Source: Acidimicrobiales bacterium
Lineage (GTDB): Bacteria; Actinomycetota; Acidimicrobiia; Acidimicrobiales; Acidimicrobilacustridaceae
Direction: 5' to 3'
DNA: 64,000 bases
Assembly: GCA_025456085.1 (NCBI GenBank)
Contig: JALOLF010000012.1
Span: forward strand, 29,976-93,975
Part shown: piece by piece, positions 1 to 8,832 of the stretch
How positions within the stretch are numbered: position 1 is the stretch's first letter
How the letters are laid out: each line of letters starts with the position of its first letter
The notes under the pieces: model-generated
The model's input: the letters and a program-made list of their open reading frames with translations, nothing else
What the model was told of the DNA's origin: nothing
Databases searched by the model: none
Position numbers and translations under genes: made by a program

Positions 1-1874
1 ATGCCCACGATGATGACCAGACCGCCCAGGAGAGCCAGCCACAGGCTGTAGATGAGGCCGTAGCCGAGGAAGGGCAGGCCGATGGCGATCACCAGTGGCC
101 AGTACGAGGGCGAGGGCAGGTGCACATCGGTGGCGTCACCGGCCTGCACGAGATCCTCGGTCTTGGCGATCCGCACCAGGCGGCCGTCCTCGGTCTCGCC
201 GTACTTGCGGTACCAGAAGTCGTCCACGTGGGTGATCGTGGGGATCGGCTCGTAGTTGTAGGCCGGCGGCGGCGACTGGATCATCCACTCGATGGTGCGC
301 GCGTCCCACGGGTCGGGCCCGGGGGGCGGGAGGTCCTTCGCCTTCTTCTTGCTCCAGAAGATGTTGAAGATGAACATCGCCACGCTGGTGGCGAGGGTGA
401 AGGCCCCGATGGTGGCGATCTTGTTCCAGAGCTCGAAGCCGTAGCCGGCGTCGTAGGTGTAGATGCGCCGGCTCATGCCCTGCAGGCCCAGGATGTGCAT
501 CGGGCCGAACGTGAGGTTGAACCCGAGCAGCATGACCCAGAAGTTCCACTTGCCCAGCGACTCGTTCAGCCGGTAGCCGAAGACCTTGGGCCAGTAGAAG
601 TAGAAGCCGCCCATGAAGCCGAAGAAGGCACCGCCGAACAGCACGTAGTGGAAGTGGGCGACGATGTAGTACGTGTCGGTCTGCTGGGTGTCGGCCGGCG
701 CGATGGCGTGGCTCACACCGGACAGGCCACCGATGGTGAACATCGTGATCAGGCCGATGGAGAACAGCATCGGCGTGTCGAAGCGCAACCTGCCACCCCA
801 CATGGTGGCGGTCCAGTTGAGGATCTTCACGCCGGTGGGCACGGCGATGAACATCGTGGTCAGCGAGAACACGGTCACCGACACCGGACCGATGCCCGAC
901 ACGAACATGTGGTGGGCCCACACGCCCCAGCCCATGAAGCCGATGGCCACGCCCGAGAACACGATGAACGGGTAGCCGAAGATCGGCTTGCGGCTGAACA
1001 CCGGGAGCATGTCCGACACCAGGCCGAAGGAGGGCAGGATCATCAGGTACACCTCGGGGTGCCCGAAGATCCAGAAGAGGTGCTCCCACAGCAGCGGACT
1101 GCCGCCCTGGGAGACGTCGAAGAAGTTGGCGTCGAAGAGCCGGTCGAACATGAGCAGGAACAGCGCCACGGTGATGACCGGGAGGGCGAACACCAGCAGG
1201 AACTGGGTCACCAGGGTCATCCAGGTGAAGATGGGCATCTTCATGAGCGTCATGCCCGGGGCCCGCATGTTCAGCACCGTGACGATCAGGTTGATCGAGC
1301 CCACGGTCGAGGCGATGCCGGTCATGATCAGGCCGAGCACCCAGAAGTCGATGCCGTGGGTGGGCGAGAACTGCACGCCGTTGTTGGGTGCGTACATGAA
1401 CCAGCCACCGTCGGCGCCACCGCCGAGCAACCAGCTCGAGTTCAGGAAGATCCCGCCGGCGAGGAAGCACCAGTAGCTGAGGGCGTTCATGCGGGGGAAC
1501 GCCACGTCGCGGGCGCCGATCTGCAGCGGGATCAGGTAGTTGGCGAAGGCGGCACCGATCGGCATCACCACGAGGAACACCATGGTGGTGCCGTGCATGG
1601 TGAAGACCTCGTTGTAGTTCTCCGCGCTCAGCAGCGTGGAGCGGGGCGCCCACAGCTGGGCGCGGATCAACAGGGCCTCGAGGCCGCCGACGATCAGGAA
1701 GAAGATGGCTGTCGCCCCGTAGAGGATGCCGATCTTCTTGTGGTCGACCGTGGAGATCCACGACCGCCAGCCGGTGGCGGTCCGCGGCCGGGTGAAGACC
1801 CCCAGCGGCGAGTCGTTCGCCGCCGCTGGTTCGCCGGACGGCAGTGCGAGCGGTTCGGCTTCGGTCAGCGCCAT
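1..1874 (-). CDS. ctaD: Cytochrome c oxidase subunit I (5'-complete, runs off left edge)
   Basis: Catalytic subunit of the aa3-type haem-copper oxidase; reduces O2 to water in the cytoplasmic membrane and pumps protons. 624 codons are visible and the frame is open at base 1, so the C-terminus is missing. All ligands are present: His94 (haem a, TMHGTT), His272 and Tyr276 (HPEVY), His321-His322 (AHHMF), His407 and His409 (HFHY). The start is the ATG at 1874 with GGAG about 8 nt before it, in a gap of 58 bp after ctaC. It is the last visible gene of the minus-strand oxidase cluster. The length already exceeds that of a minimal subunit I (about 530), with extra membrane segments at the C-terminal end, as in many actinobacterial CtaD proteins. 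Confidence 0.96.
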   Translation of the reverse strand, partial: MALTEAEPLALPSGEPAAANDSPLGVFTRPRTATGWRSWISTVDHKKIGILYGATAIFFLIVGGLEALLIRAQLWAPRSTLLSAENYNEVFTMHGTTMVFLVVMPIGAAFANYLIPLQIGARDVAFPRMNALSYWCFLAGGIFLNSSWLLGGGADGGWFMYAPNNGVQFSPTHGIDFWVLGLIMTGIASTVGSINLIVTVLNMRAPGMTLMKMPIFTWMTLVTQFLLVFALPVITVALFLLMFDRLFDANFFDVSQGGSPLLWEHLFWIFGHPEVYLMILPSFGLVSDMLPVFSRKPIFGYPFIVFSGVAIGFMGWGVWAHHMFVSGIGPVSVTVFSLTTMFIAVPTGVKILNWTATMWGGRLRFDTPMLFSIGLITMFTIGGLSGVSHAIAPADTQQTDTYYIVAHFHYVLFGGAFFGFMGGFYFYWPKVFGYRLNESLGKWNFWVMLLGFNLTFGPMHILGLQGMSRRIYTYDAGYGFELWNKIATIGAFTLATSVAMFIFNIFWSKKKAKDLPPPGPDPWDARTIEWMIQSPPPAYNYEPIPTITHVDDFWYRKYGETEDGRLVRIAKTEDLVQAGDATDVHLPSPSYWPLVIAIGLPFLGYGLIYSLWLALLGGLVIIVG

Positions 1875-1932
1875 GGTGCGTGCTCCGGGGTGATCGTCGA
1901 GAGGGAGGTTCGGGTCGGCGTCACGGATGTGC

Positions 1933-3186
1933 TCACTTCAGGGAGTTCAGGTAGGCGACCAGGGCGTCGATCTGGTCCTCGCCGAGGCCCAGGTTGGGCA
2001 TGCCACGGCCGTCGTCGGCCGCCATCGGCTTCATGACCGTCGGGTCGCGCAGCCAGTCTTCCAGATCCACGTTGTAGGCCGGGTTGGCCGGGTTGCCGGG
2101 CAGTGCCTCGTCCTCGGGGTCGCCGCAGTTCTGAGCCACGTTCTCGCCGGCTCGACAGGCGGCGACCTCCTCGGGCGTGGCGCCCGGCTTGTCCGGGTAG
2201 TGGCTGTTGAAGATCGAACCGGCGAAGGTGCCACGGCTCGAGAAGTGCGTCAGGTCCGGGGCGATGCCCGACACCAACAGGCTCTCCACGCCGGACTCCG
2301 GGTCCGCGACCTTCTCGTCGTTGACCCCCCGGATGAGGTGGCAGGACGAGCACAGCTGGTTCAGGTACACGTCCTTGCCCTCGGCTGCGAGGGAGCCTTC
2401 CTCGGGCTCGACGGCCGGCTCGAGCTGGTTGGCCAGCCAGGCGTTGTACTCCGCCCGGGGAAGGGCCCGCACCAGCATGCGCATGTTGGCGTGGGACAAG
2501 CCGCAGAACTCGGTGCACTGCCCGCGGTAGACGCCGGGCTCGTCGGCCTGGATCTTCCAGAAGTTCCGCATCCCGGGCACGGCGTCCTTCTTGCCGTTCA
2601 GTTCGGGGATCCAGTAGCTGTGGATGACGTCGTTGCCGGTGGTGTAGATCTCCACCACCGTGTCCTCGGGGATCACCAGCTCCGTGGCGGTGATCAGGTC
2701 GTTCTCGGGGTCGTCGTAGACGCCGTCGTCGTTGAGGTCGTAGCGGAAGGCCCACCACCACTGCTGGCCCTCGACCTGCACCTTCATGGCGTCGGGCTCG
2801 CGGGCCTCGAGGTCGGCGATGGTGGCCACGGTCAGCACGGCGACCACCAGCAGGATGGCGGCGGGAGCGAGGGTCCAACCGATCTCCAGCACGGTGTTGC
2901 CGTGCAGTTGCGCGGGGATCTCGTCCTCGTCGGGGCGCTCCCGGAACCGGAAGGCGATGTAGAGCACGGCCCCCATGACCAGCACCAGGATCACCCCGGC
3001 GATGATGAACACCGGACTCACCAGGTTCTGGATGGTCTGGGCGTACTGGCCCCGCGGGGAGAGGGTGGTGAGGGGTTTGCCGTCGTTGTCGAAGATCGAC
3101 GCCCACACCTGGGACACGACAAGGGCGGTGATCACCAGGACGACGAAGCCGCCGAATAGGGACCGCAAGCGGTGCTTGCCTTTCAC
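1933..3186 (-). CDS. ctaC: Cytochrome c oxidase subunit II with fused cytochrome c domain
   Basis: Takes electrons into the oxidase through the CuA centre. The 417-aa product has an N-terminal membrane segment (about 10-30), a second one (about 57-80) and a third (about 104-125), then the cupredoxin domain with CuA ligands His189, Cys224, Glu226, Cys228, His232 and Met235. After residue 260 comes a cytochrome c domain: CSSCH at 279-283 binds haem c and Met396 in GMPNL is the likely sixth ligand. This makes it a caa3-like subunit II that carries its own electron donor. It sits 83 bp after the unknown membrane gene and 58 bp before ctaD. Confidence 0.95.
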   Translation of the reverse strand: MKGKHRLRSLFGGFVVLVITALVVSQVWASIFDNDGKPLTTLSPRGQYAQTIQNLVSPVFIIAGVILVLVMGAVLYIAFRFRERPDEDEIPAQLHGNTVLEIGWTLAPAAILLVVAVLTVATIADLEAREPDAMKVQVEGQQWWWAFRYDLNDDGVYDDPENDLITATELVIPEDTVVEIYTTGNDVIHSYWIPELNGKKDAVPGMRNFWKIQADEPGVYRGQCTEFCGLSHANMRMLVRALPRAEYNAWLANQLEPAVEPEEGSLAAEGKDVYLNQLCSSCHLIRGVNDEKVADPESGVESLLVSGIAPDLTHFSSRGTFAGSIFNSHYPDKPGATPEEVAACRAGENVAQNCGDPEDEALPGNPANPAYNVDLEDWLRDPTVMKPMAADDGRGMPNLGLGEDQIDALVAYLNSLK

Positions 3187-3269
3187 TTCTCGCTCTCCTC
3201 AACCGTCGCGGGGACTCGGGATCGGGGATGGCCTCGACGGCCGGGATGATTGCTCACGCGTGCTCGCTG

Positions 3270-4106
3270 CTACTCGCTGTGCTCGGTGTCGGCGCCGTGC
3301 TTCTCGAAGTCTCGAGCGCCCTCGGACAACCCGAACACGCCGGCGGCGAAGACCAGGACGACGCCCACCACCGCCAGCACCACGATCACGTTCTTGCTGA
3401 CCTTGGGCAGCAGCGCCAGCGCCGCCATCACCAGGAACAGCAGCAGTGCCGCGATGCCGAAGATGGCCGTCGAGGCGTCCTTGTTCACGGCCAGCAGGAG
3501 CCGGGAGATGCCGTAGCCGAAGGCGACGACGCCCACGACGGCCAGCACCGGCACCCGCACCGGGTCGATGAACTTGTGGTAGATCTCGAGGTTGGTCGTG
3601 TCGTCGCCCGTCGAGCTCTCGGCCCAGGCACGCAGCGCCCAGAGGAGCAGGGCGATGACCACTGCGACGATGCCGCCCCGGAAGAAGGCCTGGTTCGTGC
3701 CCGCGTCCGATCCGGCCAGCCCGACGGCGACGGCGGCCAGCCCGAGAGCGCCGATCAGCGGGGCGTAGCTCGAACCGGCCGGCGGCCGGGTGCGCGGCAC
3801 GCGCTCCACCTGCACCAGGGAGGCCTGGGCGTCGGGATCGGCGTCGCGGCTGGCGATGAGCACACCGGCCAGGCCGGCGGCGACGACAGCCACGCTGAGC
3901 AGCAGCACGTAGGTGAGGTGACTGCCGACGGAGCCCTTCCAGCCGAGGCTGATCGGGCCGAGCACCAGGTCGAGGACGCCGACGTCGTCGAGCGACTGCT
4001 CGTCGAGCGTGGTGGAGATGGCGGTGACCAGCGCGAACACCAGCGACCAGATGGCGAGACCCGTATAGAAGCGGAACGCCGGGGTGAACAAGCGGGAGCG
4101 GAACAT
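3270..4106 (-). CDS. Unknown polytopic membrane protein of the oxidase cluster
   Basis: 278 aa, starting at the ATG at 4106 (MFRSRLFTPAF), only 5 bp after the ctaE stop, so it is almost certainly co-transcribed with the oxidase. It has about seven hydrophobic segments in pairs separated by short polar loops, and a charged C-terminus. I see no metal-binding motif. It is roughly twice as long as actinobacterial subunit IV (CtaF, about 135 aa) and I do not see clear likeness to it. Position suggests a structural or assembly role in the oxidase; this is inferred from context only. Confidence 0.8.
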   Translation of the reverse strand: MFRSRLFTPAFRFYTGLAIWSLVFALVTAISTTLDEQSLDDVGVLDLVLGPISLGWKGSVGSHLTYVLLLSVAVVAAGLAGVLIASRDADPDAQASLVQVERVPRTRPPAGSSYAPLIGALGLAAVAVGLAGSDAGTNQAFFRGGIVAVVIALLLWALRAWAESSTGDDTTNLEIYHKFIDPVRVPVLAVVGVVAFGYGISRLLLAVNKDASTAIFGIAALLLFLVMAALALLPKVSKNVIVVLAVVGVVLVFAAGVFGLSEGARDFEKHGADTEHSE

Positions 4107-4111
4107 GGGGC

Positions 4112-4708
4112 CTACTTCGTGACGAAGATCGAGATCCAGATCAGCGCGTAGAGCGCAACCATGGTGTGCCAGTAGAGGGCGGCGGCCGAGATCCCGTCGT
4201 GCTGGCGGCTGGTGAACTGCCCGCCCAGGGCACGGAAGGAGATGACAGCCAGATAGGTCATGGCAGCGAGGAGCATCACCAGATGCGCTCCGCTGACGGT
4301 GTAGAGGAGCACGGCCTGGGAGGTCTCGGCCGGCAGTGCCATCTTGTTGTAGAAGAAGTACATCAGGTTCACGGTGGCGAACCCGAGCAGGAAGGTCAGG
4401 CCGATCGCCAGGTAGGTGTGGACCCGGTCGTTGCGGCCGATGGCGTCGACGGCCCACTGCACCAGCGCAGAGGACATCAGCAGCGTGAACAGCGCCATCG
4501 TGGGCTGGGTGAGCGGGATGACCGTGCCCTCGGGCAGCCAGGTCCCGCCCCCGGCGAGGACCGCGCCTCGCTGGGCCAGGTAGATCCCCAGCACGCCGAG
4601 GATGCCCAGCGCCGAGGCGGCGGCGGCGAAGGCGGTGCCGATGAGGGCGACCCGGGGTCGGGCGACGGGTGCGGCGGGGGCCTCACCCGGCAACAGGGCG
4701 ACAGCCAT
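4112..4708 (-). CDS. ctaE: Cytochrome c oxidase subunit III
   Basis: 198-aa membrane protein of the haem-copper oxidase subunit III family, about the usual actinobacterial length of 200. Five hydrophobic segments follow a short N-terminal tail. The central part with NLMYFFYNKM and the SGAHLVMLLAAM segment, and the last helix (YWHTMVALYALIWISIF), match the family pattern; subunit III stabilises subunit I and proton uptake. Its ATG (4708) shares one base with the stop of the upstream COX1-like gene (TGATG), pointing to coupled translation; GGAAGGAG lies just before. Next downstream, 5 bp away, is the unknown membrane gene. Confidence 0.9.
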   Translation of the reverse strand: MAVALLPGEAPAAPVARPRVALIGTAFAAAASALGILGVLGIYLAQRGAVLAGGGTWLPEGTVIPLTQPTMALFTLLMSSALVQWAVDAIGRNDRVHTYLAIGLTFLLGFATVNLMYFFYNKMALPAETSQAVLLYTVSGAHLVMLLAAMTYLAVISFRALGGQFTSRQHDGISAAALYWHTMVALYALIWISIFVTK

Positions 4709-6315
4709 CAGGACTCCTTCCCGGTCTCGTCGAGCAGCGGCTCGGCGGAGTCGACCGACGGCTGGGTGGCGAAGTTGCCCCGCGCCGGCGGCGACGCCGT
4801 GGCCCACTCGAGGGTCTGGCCGACCCCCCAGGCGTCGGGCTCGTCGGTGCCCCGGGCGCCGAGCAGGGCGACGGCGACGGCCAGGAGTCCGACGACCACC
4901 AGGGCGGCGCCGCCGGCGCTGGCCACGAAGAAGACATCCGAGGCGTCGGCCAGCGGCTCGAGCTCGTTGCCGAGCCCGACGAGCAGGAGGGGCAGGCCGT
5001 GCAGCAGCCCGCCGACGAGCAGCAGCAGACCGGCGAGCTTGCCGAGGCCGTCGGCGGCCCTGCGCCCGGAGATCTTGGGCGACCAGAAGAGCAGGGCGGC
5101 AGCGGCACCCAGCATGCCGACCGTCGCGGCGAGGGCGGCGACGCCCCACGAGTAGATCGACGAGCCCACCATGGCGTCCGCGAGCTGACCGAGGTTCTCG
5201 AGGAACTCCGAGGCGTCCTGGAGCTGCAGCGAGTCGAGCACGAACGGAGCCGACAGCAGCACTGCGACCACGAGGGCGACGGTGCCGAAGAGGCCGGTCA
5301 GCGCCGGCGACGAGAGCTTGACCTTGCCCACCATGACGCTGTGGATCCAACCCGCCGCCAGCACCATGGCGGGCACGATCAGCAGCAGTGACTGCAGCAC
5401 GTAGACCGGCTGGGTTCGTATCGGTTCGACGAAGGCGGCCTGGGCGTAGGGAGCGATGGTGAACACGCCGAACGCCGCGATGGCGTGCATCATGAGCGCC
5501 CGGTGGGCCTGACGCACGCCCGCGAAGGACGCCACGGTCTCGCTGATGGCGCCCAGGGCCGGGATGGCCACGATGAACACCTGCGGCAACACGATCAGCC
5601 ACGCGATCTGCGGCCATTGTGCGCTGGTGAAGGCGTCGGCGGTGCCGTACTTGAGGTCGACCCAGATCAGCACCAGGTTGCCGACCAGGACCGAGAGGCT
5701 CAGGATCCACGCCGAGCAGGCCACGATCATCGACCACGTGAAGAGCGGTGCACGCCACAGGGTCATGCCCGCAGCCCGCTGGGTGAACGCGGTCGTGGCA
5801 ACCGAGATCGACGCCAGGATGAGGCCACCCAGGATGCCCGCCAGGGCCAGGTAGAACAGGCTCACGGCCTGGGGGTCGGTGCCGTCGGGCCCGCCGTCGG
5901 TGGCGTAGCTCGCGAGCAGCAGGCCGGCACCGGCCAGCCACGTCCAGAACGAAGCGGCCGCACCCCGGGCGAACGCCAGCGTCGACGCACCGATCTGGAG
6001 CGGCACCACCACCATGGCGATGCCCAGCGCGAGCGGCACGAGGAACAGGAGCACGACGCTCAGCTGGGACAGGGTGAAGACCCGGAAGACCCAGTCGTCG
6101 GGAAGCAGGTCGGCGTCGAGGCCCTCGAGGACGTACAGCGCCGCCAACACGAAGGCGCCGACGCCGAAGATCAGCGAGGCGCCGATGTAGAGCCGGCCGA
6201 TCGTCTTGTGGTCGCCGCTGCCGAAGACCTCGGCGAGGCCGCCCTGGTCGACAGGGGAGGCGTCCGATGACGAGCTCGTCGCCTCGGACTGGGGACGGGT
6301 GTCGGTGATCGCCAT
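4708..6315 (-). CDS. COX1-like protein lacking all haem and copper ligands
   Basis: 535 aa with about 12 or more membrane segments. It keeps the subunit I landmarks DHKTIG (35-40), VPLQIGA (104-110), MTLWRAPLFTW (184-194), a remnant of the HPEVY region (LPQVFIVAIPALGAISE, 243-259) and WSPK (411-414). Aligned by eye to the intact CtaD of this window, each ligand is replaced: haem a His by Ser83, HPEVY by LPQVF (243-247), the His pair by Gln292-Ala293, and the HFHY site near 388-393 contains no His. It therefore cannot hold haem a, haem a3 or CuB in the normal way. It heads the oxidase operon and overlaps ctaE by one base. Probably a catalytically dead paralogue with a structural, assembly or regulatory role; function is unknown. 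Confidence 0.85.
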   Translation of the reverse strand: MAITDTRPQSEATSSSSDASPVDQGGLAEVFGSGDHKTIGRLYIGASLIFGVGAFVLAALYVLEGLDADLLPDDWVFRVFTLSQLSVVLLFLVPLALGIAMVVVPLQIGASTLAFARGAAASFWTWLAGAGLLLASYATDGGPDGTDPQAVSLFYLALAGILGGLILASISVATTAFTQRAAGMTLWRAPLFTWSMIVACSAWILSLSVLVGNLVLIWVDLKYGTADAFTSAQWPQIAWLIVLPQVFIVAIPALGAISETVASFAGVRQAHRALMMHAIAAFGVFTIAPYAQAAFVEPIRTQPVYVLQSLLLIVPAMVLAAGWIHSVMVGKVKLSSPALTGLFGTVALVVAVLLSAPFVLDSLQLQDASEFLENLGQLADAMVGSSIYSWGVAALAATVGMLGAAAALLFWSPKISGRRAADGLGKLAGLLLLVGGLLHGLPLLLVGLGNELEPLADASDVFFVASAGGAALVVVGLLAVAVALLGARGTDEPDAWGVGQTLEWATASPPARGNFATQPSVDSAEPLLDETGKES

Positions 6316-6474
6316 GTCGGTCGTTGTTACCTCACCACCACCGGGCCCGACGGTCTACCGAAGACGGCACGAGAGCCGCGTCGGCAGGCCTGTCGAGCGC
6401 CTTTGCCTGTGGGAACGGATCAGGTCGGGACACTACACGCGCCCGACGGAGGGACAGAAAACGAGACCCCACGC

Positions 6475-7371
6475 TCACACCCCGTTGCGCACCAGGACGT
6501 CGACCGCCATGACGGCGAACAGGAGGGTCACGTAGGAGATCGAGAAGGTGAACAGACGCATGGCCCGACCCGAATCGCCGGAGCGCAGCAGGTCGACGGC
6601 CATCCACAGGAAGACCGCGCCGAGCGCGGCCGCCGTCCCGAGGTAGAGGAAGCCCAACGAGGCGGCAGGCCCGAAGACCAGGCTGAGGGCGACCACGACC
6701 ACCGTGTAGGCCACGATCTTGCGTGCCGTGGCTTCGAAGCTCGCCACGGAGGGCAGCATGGGCACCGAGGCCGATGCGTAGTCGTCCTTGTAGCGGATGG
6801 CCAGCGCCCAGAAGTGGGGCGGCGTCCAGAAGAAGATGACCCCGAACAGCACGACGGGGGCCAGGGCGAGCGCGTCGGTGACGGCGGTCCAACCGATCAG
6901 GACCGGCACCGCTCCGGCCGCTCCCCCGATCACGATGTTGCTCGACGAGGTGCGCTTGAGCCAGAGGGTGTACACGAACACGTAGAACAGGCAGGCGGCC
7001 ACGGCCAGCCCGGCCGACAGCAGGTTCACGAAGCGCCACAGCCACAGGAAGGCGATGACCTCGATGCTGATGGCGAACACCAGGGCACTGCGGGGCGTGA
7101 TCACACCGGTGACCAGGGGCCGGTTCCGCGTCCGCTTCATCAGGGCGTCGATGTCGCGGTCCACGTACATGTTGATGGCGTTGGCGCCACCGGCAGCCAG
7201 GGTGCCGCCGACCACGGTGGCCACCATCAGCCACACGGAGGGCAGGCCCTCCTCGGCGACGACCATCGTCGGCACCGTGGTGACCAGGAGGAGCTCGATG
7301 ATGCGCGGCTTGGTGAGGGCCACGTAAGCACCCAGACGGGCGCGCAACGAGATCTCGGCCGTGGCGTACAT
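6475..7371 (-). CDS. ctaB: Protohaem IX farnesyltransferase (haem O synthase)
   Basis: UbiA-family membrane prenyltransferase that adds a farnesyl group to haem b, making haem O for the aa3 oxidase next door. The first aspartate motif is NMYVDRDIDALMKRT and the second region is YKDDYASASVPML; ALTKPRIIELLL at the N-terminus and WTPPHFWALAIRY are family signatures. I place the start at the ATG at 7371 (298 aa) because a TAGCGT hexamer lies 8 nt upstream, as in several leaderless genes here; an ATG 39 bp further up (7410) is the alternative. Divergent from ctaA, the next enzyme of haem A synthesis. Confidence 0.93.
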   Translation of the reverse strand: MYATAEISLRARLGAYVALTKPRIIELLLVTTVPTMVVAEEGLPSVWLMVATVVGGTLAAGGANAINMYVDRDIDALMKRTRNRPLVTGVITPRSALVFAISIEVIAFLWLWRFVNLLSAGLAVAACLFYVFVYTLWLKRTSSSNIVIGGAAGAVPVLIGWTAVTDALALAPVVLFGVIFFWTPPHFWALAIRYKDDYASASVPMLPSVASFEATARKIVAYTVVVVALSLVFGPAASLGFLYLGTAAALGAVFLWMAVDLLRSGDSGRAMRLFTFSISYVTLLFAVMAVDVLVRNGV

Positions 7372-7379
7372 CGTCCCCA

Positions 7380-7385
7380 ACGCTA
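7380..7385 (-). promoter_or_regulatory. Candidate -10 box of ctaB (leaderless)
   Basis: TAGCGT on the minus strand, ending 8 nt before the ATG at 7371. This spacing puts transcription start at or next to the start codon. No convincing -35 was seen. Confidence 0.45.
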
Positions 7386-7519
7386 GGCGCGCCCGGGTGA
7401 GCGACGACAATCCATCCCACCCGAGTGCGGGGCTCTGCGACGCTCCGACACGACGGAGCCCGAAGCGCCGCCCGGGCGACGGCGGTGCCCCCGCTTGGAG
7501 AGCGACGGTCTGCGAGCCC

Positions 7520-7525
7520 TACCCT
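7520..7525 (+). promoter_or_regulatory. Candidate -10 box of ctaA (leaderless)
   Basis: TACCCT ending 6 nt before the GTG at 7532. It supports the GTG as the real ctaA start over upstream codons. Confidence 0.45.
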
Positions 7526-7531
7526 GACCCC

Positions 7532-8458
7532 GTGGCCGTTCCGACCGTCTCCCCCAGGACCTTCCGGCGCATCACCGCGGTCGTGCTGTTCGCCATGACC
7601 CTGATCGTGGTCACCGGAGGAGCCGTGCGCCTGACCGGATCCGGGCTGGGCTGCTCCGACTGGCCCAACTGCCACGAGGACCAGTTCGTCCCGGCGCGGG
7701 GGTTCCACGACTGGGTCGAGTTCGGCAATCGTCTGGTCACCGGGCTCATCTCCATCCCCGTGCTCCTGGCCATCGTCGGCGCCCTGCGCCGCCGGCCGTA
7801 CCGTCGGGATCTGCTCTGGTGGTCCGTGGCCATCGCGGCGGGTATCTTCGCCCAGGCGTTGGTGGGGGCCGTCGTGGTGTGGATGGAGCTGACGCCCTCG
7901 ACCGTCATGGTCCACTTCCTGTTGTCGATGGTCGTCATCTGGTGTGCCGTTGTGCTGTACGAGCGTGCTCGGCAGCCGGCAACCGAACCCGTCCCGGCGG
8001 TTCCCGCCGAGGTGCGGACCATGAGCCGGCTGCTGGTGGCGTCGACGATGCTCGTGCTGTTCGTCGGCACCCTGGTGACGGGCTCGGGCCCCCACGGCGG
8101 CGACCCCGACGTGGAGCGGCTGCCCTTCGACGTCCCCGACGTCGTTCGCCTGCACAGCATCGCCGCCTGGCTCACGGTGGCGGCCGCGCTGGTGACCACG
8201 GTGATGGCCCGACGGGCCGGCGGCGCACGGGTCCTGGTCGACCGCGGCCACCAGCTGCTCGTGGTGCTGGTGCTCCAGGGCGTGATCGGCTACGCCCAGT
8301 ACTTCAACGGCGTGCCAGTGGGACTGGTGGCCCTGCACCTGCTGGGTGCCTCGCTCGTGTGGATCGCCGTGGTGCGCTTCCATCTGGCGCTCGTGGTTCG
8401 CCCCGAAGAAGGCCGCGCCGACCTCTCGGCGCCCGCAGCCGCGACGGCGTCGGGGTGA
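7532..8458 (+). CDS. ctaA: Haem A synthase (COX15/CtaA family)
   Basis: Converts haem O to haem A by oxidising a methyl group; integral membrane protein with eight helices expected and about that number visible in 308 aa. The N-terminal half holds VVTGGAVRLTGSGLGCSDWPNC with the family cysteines, the Glu of FGNRLVTG-type loops and HFLLSM; the C-terminal half repeats the pattern with VTGSGPHGGD, RLHSIAAWL and ALHLLGASLVW, giving the paired His ligands for haem. The GTG at 7532 is chosen because the family begins just before the first helix and a TACCCT hexamer lies 6 nt upstream. Divergent from ctaB, so the two haem A enzymes share a 160-bp control region. Confidence 0.93.
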   Translation: MAVPTVSPRTFRRITAVVLFAMTLIVVTGGAVRLTGSGLGCSDWPNCHEDQFVPARGFHDWVEFGNRLVTGLISIPVLLAIVGALRRRPYRRDLLWWSVAIAAGIFAQALVGAVVVWMELTPSTVMVHFLLSMVVIWCAVVLYERARQPATEPVPAVPAEVRTMSRLLVASTMLVLFVGTLVTGSGPHGGDPDVERLPFDVPDVVRLHSIAAWLTVAAALVTTVMARRAGGARVLVDRGHQLLVVLVLQGVIGYAQYFNGVPVGLVALHLLGASLVWIAVVRFHLALVVRPEEGRADLSAPAAATASG

Positions 8459-8544
8459 CGCCGTCGCGGTGACGCTGCGGCGGTCACGGTCGCACCCGGA
8501 CGGCGATCGCGGCGAGAATGGCGGTCATGCGAGCGGCCGCGCCC

Positions 8545-8829
8545 ATGACCAACCCGGTCGAGGTCGACCAGCCCACCGGTGACACGGCCCCCGTCGAGCA
8601 ACGACCCTGGGTGGTCATCGTCTGGAACGACCCCATCAACCTCATGGACTACGTGACCTACGTGTTCCAGAAGCTGTTCGGCTATTCGCTGCACGAAGCC
8701 GAGCGCCTGATGCTCGACGTGCACCAGAAGGGCCGGGCGGTGGTGTCGCAGGGCACGAAGGACGAGGCGGAGCGCGACGTGTTCCGCCTCCACGAACACG
8801 GCCTGTGGGCCACGATGCAGCAGGACTGA
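8545..8829 (+). CDS. clpS: ATP-dependent Clp protease adaptor ClpS
   Basis: Small adaptor that hands N-degron substrates to the ClpAP/ClpCP protease. 94 aa from the ATG at 8545 (103 from the ATG at 8518). The core [20 protein letters not shown] contains the conserved substrate-pocket Asn-Asp, followed by [22 protein letters not shown] with the ClpA-contact His, as in the family. Four bases separate it from the DUF2017 gene downstream, the usual actinobacterial pair. Confidence 0.93.
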   Translation: MTNPVEVDQPTGDTAPVEQRPWVVIVWNDPINLMDYVTYVFQKLFGYSLHEAERLMLDVHQKGRAVVSQGTKDEAERDVFRLHEHGLWATMQQD

Positions 8830-8832
8830 GCG

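Noticed and set aside
136..1761. 541-codon frame on minus in ctaD
   Set aside because: Out-of-phase with the COX1 frame, Arg/His/Pro-rich, no motifs.
120..2036. 638-codon open frame on plus, opposite ctaD
   Set aside because: Antisense shadow in high-GC DNA; His/Arg/Glu-rich with no domain, while the minus strand encodes an intact COX1.
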